Of a stretch of 35,623 nt of DNA, positions 33,696 to 35,623 are shown piece by piece (the first letter of the stretch is position 1; each line of letters opens with the position of its first letter). Origin of the DNA: Nostoc desertorum CM1-VF14. Its GTDB lineage: Bacteria; Cyanobacteriota; Cyanobacteriia; Cyanobacteriales; Nostocaceae. The notes beneath the pieces are model-generated. The model saw only the letters and a program-made list of their open reading frames with translations, had not been told where the DNA came from and did no database searches. The stretch lies in NCBI GenBank assembly GCA_019359245.1, contig JAHHHR010000077.1, positions 1-35,623 of the forward strand. The letters are read 5' to 3'. Position numbers and translations under genes: made by a program.

Positions 33696-33801
33696 AAGAT
33701 TGGATAATTTATTTGTTGGAAATCCCTTAGGTGAAATGTGTAACGCAATATTTCCGTCCGATTTTTGATGCCCTGCAAAAGCCGTAACACACACTACAAC
33801 A

Positions 33802-33987
33802 CTAAGGTGGGGAAATCTGCAAATCTTTGCAAATTTTGATAGCTAGAATATCAACAATCTCAGTATGTCTTGGAACTGCTGAGGTTCTGTTGTTTGATGG
33901 ATTGTAATAAATCGTATGCCTTCCACCCTCCCGAAGAAACAAACAGCCGTTCTTTTCCAAATGGCGAATCAATTCACGTCTTTTCAC
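33802..33987 (-). CDS. hicA: HicA-family toxin (mRNA interferase)
   Basis: A 61-aa double-stranded-RNA-binding-like fold protein that would cleave mRNA when unbound. The family core is clear: MKRRELIRHLEKNGCLFLRE followed by GGRHTIYYNP, with catalytic His24, then VPRHTEIVDILAIKICKDL. It starts at GTG, and the G of the hicB stop codon (TAG) is the first base of this GTG, so the two genes overlap by one base and are probably translationally coupled. The toxin comes second, the reverse of the E. coli hicAB order but common in cyanobacteria. Confidence 0.9.
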   Translation of the reverse strand: MKRRELIRHLEKNGCLFLREGGRHTIYYNPSNNRTSAVPRHTEIVDILAIKICKDLQISPP

Positions 33988-34208
33988 TATAATTTGACAT
34001 TAATCTGTTCGCGGACGACATCTTTACCGGAAATTTGTTGCTCTGCGAGTTCCCGATTTGATATTAGAATTAATTCTATCGCTTCCCGTAGGCTTTCTCT
34101 AGCTTCTTCCAGAGTTTTCTCTTGGACATTTGCACCAGGTAACTCTTGAACGTAACCAATATACCAGTCATCTAACTTTTCAAATACAGCAGTAAAAGAA
34201 TTTTCCAT
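33987..34208 (-). CDS. hicB: HicB-family antitoxin
   Basis: A 73-aa antitoxin with the partially degraded RNase H fold of HicB: FTAVFEKLDDWYIGYVQELP, then GANVQEKTLEEARESLREAI. The C-terminal DNA-binding domain of longer HicB proteins is missing, so autoregulation, if present, must work differently. It binds and neutralises HicA. Transcribed before hicA, which gives the antitoxin first. The region upstream (34209-34598) should hold the promoter. Such pairs often stabilise mobile or accessory DNA, consistent with an accessory right end of the window. Confidence 0.88.
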   Translation of the reverse strand: MENSFTAVFEKLDDWYIGYVQELPGANVQEKTLEEARESLREAIELILISNRELAEQQISGKDVVREQINVKL

Positions 34209-34598
34209 AATTTTTATTAATCATTAGTATCTTTGTTTTAAGTTTAATTTATATATTGACTTTTTAAATCAGTGTTGACAGCGTATTCAAATCTGAATAC
34301 TATAGTAGTTGAATTTGTAATTAAATTACATATACATACTTTGCTAATTAGTATTTAGTAGAGCATTATCTAGATATAAAGCCTTCTAGGGCGTTACAAG
34401 GTTAAATATTAAGCTTAAAGGCAATATTGCAGCAACTTTTAGTTAATTTGCTGTAATATTGCCTTATTTGGCATTTGACTGTTACTGTAATCAGATTATA
34501 TAGTTGATAACACTTAGCTGGTCTTTTATAGCAAGTACTATTCTTGATATTTAAACCTTAATTTTATTTCGAAATATATATAATGAGGAGAATAAAAA
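34209..34598. other. Divergent A/T-rich spacer with a 16-bp hairpin
   Basis: A 390-bp, very A/T-rich spacer between hicBA and the 240-aa gene. It has one strong inverted repeat at 34420-34463 (GGCAATATTGCAGCAA and TTGCTGTAATATTGCC, one G-T wobble, 12-base loop) followed by TTATTTGG. No gene is seen. Both flanking genes are read away from here, so two promoters are expected. Confidence 0.6.
34420..34463. promoter_or_regulatory. 16-bp stem hairpin upstream of the 240-aa gene
   Basis: GGCAATATTGCAGCAA at 34420-34435 pairs with TTGCTGTAATATTGCC at 34448-34463 with a single wobble. It lies 136 bases upstream of the start at 34599 and no gene ends here on the plus strand, so it may be a leader hairpin, an orphan terminator or a repeat end. 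Confidence 0.5.
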
Positions 34599-35321
34599 GT
34601 GAAAAAAGGGAATTTATCTATTTGGCATTGTTTGGTCTTGTACTGTTGTGGAAATGCAAGTATTGATAGGCTAGCTGAGAGAGGAGACTTATCAGTATCC
34701 TTGCTAAATCAGGCTAGGGTAGTGGAAAAGTGGGATTCTAAGAAAGCACAGTTTCTAAAGCTTCCACCAAGGCAAAAGACATCTCTAGATGTCCTTGAGT
34801 TGTTGTTTGGAGAGTTCCAAGATGATGAGGCTAAAAAGGGATTTGTTCAGAAAGTTATTGACAAGCTTAAAAGTACTAATAAATTTAGCAAGGTTGACAA
34901 AGTTGGAATTAAATTACAAAAAGTTAGCCAGCTTACTGAGTTTGGCATGAGTCACGAACAGGCCACTGAATTTATTGAGGAAGTAGAGAAGAACTTAGTA
35001 GGTTCTAAAGTTGCTCTTGCTGATGATTTTTCTGATGTCATCCCTAAAAAGTTAAGCATTCAAGATAAGCTAGATATTGTCAATAAAAGCTATAATTATC
35101 ACGTATTTGGTTACAATGGACAGTTAGCTATTTGTCAGAAGATTCTAAAAGATACCATAAAACTTTATCTTGAGGAAATCATAGCATTAAAAGCAATCAG
35201 ACCTCAATCAAATGATTTTGAAGAGATTGCAGAGAGAATACACACCTTAATTTATAACAATTACCAATTTTTATTTAGATTAATACAACTGTACAATGAA
35301 AAGAAAAATTTCTCGTCTTGA
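34599..35321 (+). CDS. Unrecognised 240-aa helical protein
   Basis: A 240-aa protein starting at GTG, with a strong Shine-Dalgarno (GAGGAG, eight bases upstream), the best in the window. It opens with a slightly hydrophobic, Cys-containing segment (IWHCLVLYCCGNASIDRLAE), which is too short for a clear membrane anchor. The rest is Lys/Glu/Leu-rich and mostly helical: LDVLELLFGEFQDDEAKKGF, KKLSIQDKLDIVNKSYNYHV and a long C-terminal helix. I do not recognise a family. Codons are A/T-ending, unlike the glgP or psbA genes, which suggests later acquisition. Next to hicBA and a probable IS edge, it belongs to an accessory islet; no function is proposed. Confidence 0.75.
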   Translation: MKKGNLSIWHCLVLYCCGNASIDRLAERGDLSVSLLNQARVVEKWDSKKAQFLKLPPRQKTSLDVLELLFGEFQDDEAKKGFVQKVIDKLKSTNKFSKVDKVGIKLQKVSQLTEFGMSHEQATEFIEEVEKNLVGSKVALADDFSDVIPKKLSIQDKLDIVNKSYNYHVFGYNGQLAICQKILKDTIKLYLEEIIALKAIRPQSNDFEEIAERIHTLIYNNYQFLFRLIQLYNEKKNFSS

Positions 35322-35623
35322 GTTGGCAGTCTAGCTAGCTAAGAGTCCAAAAGATTGGTTATAACTGATTGATTCAATATTAAGAAGGGTATGTGAATCA
35401 GATATCGCATATTCACAGGCGGTTCAGGATCTTTCGCAGCAGAATGGTAACATGACTCATACTGATGCTGAAGAGTGTCAAATGCCAGAGTTCTAGTTTA
35501 ATTAGGGCTTGCTGAAAAAGTCAGAAAGAAGCAATTTCAAGGGTTGACTAGTTGTTCAGCCCCAGTCAATCATAAGTTTTTGTTGACTATAAATTTTACA
35601 ATGATAAACTGCAATTATATTAT
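35322..35623. other. Terminal non-coding region with possible gene remnant
   Basis: After the 240-aa gene there is no full gene. An open frame without a start at about 35365-35496 reads LIDSILRRVCESDIAYSQ, then QDLSQQNGNM and ends CQMPEF; it looks coding-like and may be a decayed gene end. From 35505 the sequence resembles an insertion-sequence terminus. Confidence 0.45.
35505..35623. mobile_element. Possible edge of an insertion sequence, cut by the window
   Basis: GGGCTTGCTGAAAAAGTCAG at 35505 resembles the terminal inverted repeat (GGCTTGCTGAAAAA) of IS elements frequent in cyanobacteria. The element would extend beyond the window, so neither a transposase nor the partner repeat can be seen. 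Based on recalled resemblance only. Confidence 0.35.

Overview
The window is chromosomal DNA from a filamentous, heterocyst-type cyanobacterium close to Nostoc. The main evidence is two photosystem II genes (psbA and psbI), cyanobacterial-type PEP carboxylase and glucan phosphorylase, more than 20 copies of the HIP1 octamer GCGATCGC, heptanucleotide STRR arrays (ATGACTA/ATGCCCA), and several cyanobacteria-type hypothetical proteins. No rRNA, tRNA or CRISPR array was found by reading both strands.

Layout. 1-920: a decayed IS4/IS701-like transposase with at least two frameshifts, then a strong hairpin. 950-4820: a secreted amphipathic-helix protein, an aldo/keto reductase, a small conserved protein, a ferritin-like protein and a small membrane protein. 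4890-8305: ppc, preceded by a 78-aa one-helix membrane protein. 8772-13395: a large membrane-anchored SGNH/DUF1574-type protein followed by an AlgI-like MBOAT acyltransferase, probably a cell-envelope or exopolysaccharide O-acylation pair. 13767-15350: psbA (Q130 form) with its terminator, and an 81-aa helical protein. 15677-17666: trpS then a MetF-like reductase, both on the minus strand. 17667-18391: a gene-free stretch with eight tandem 21-bp repeats. 18392-24510: a B12-type radical SAM enzyme, an orphan C5-cytosine DNA methyltransferase, two glycosyltransferase-type genes and a DUF429 gene. 24608-27172: alpha-glucan phosphorylase. 27173-29550: mostly non-coding, rich in small palindromic repeats, with one small gene. 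29551-33616: a hexapeptide acyltransferase, psbI, and an LptD/OstA-like outer-membrane protein (DUF3769 type). 33802-35623: a hicB-hicA toxin-antitoxin pair, an unrecognised 240-aa protein with a strong ribosome binding site, and what may be the edge of another insertion sequence.

Together the genes cover carbon metabolism (ppc, glgP), photosystem II (psbA, psbI), one-carbon metabolism and translation (metF-like, trpS) and envelope polysaccharide work (SGNH plus MBOAT, two glycosyltransferases, a hexapeptide acyltransferase, an LptD-like protein). Accessory material sits mainly at the two ends. The most unusual content is repeat biology: a 21-bp tandem repeat at two loci, heptamer arrays that reach start codons, a 67-bp element with 14-bp inverted ends, and low-complexity insertions inside the ppc and DUF429 reading frames. 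No complete novel system can be proven here. The best candidates for follow-up are the SGNH-MBOAT pair, the orphan methyltransferase and the hicBA/240-aa islet.
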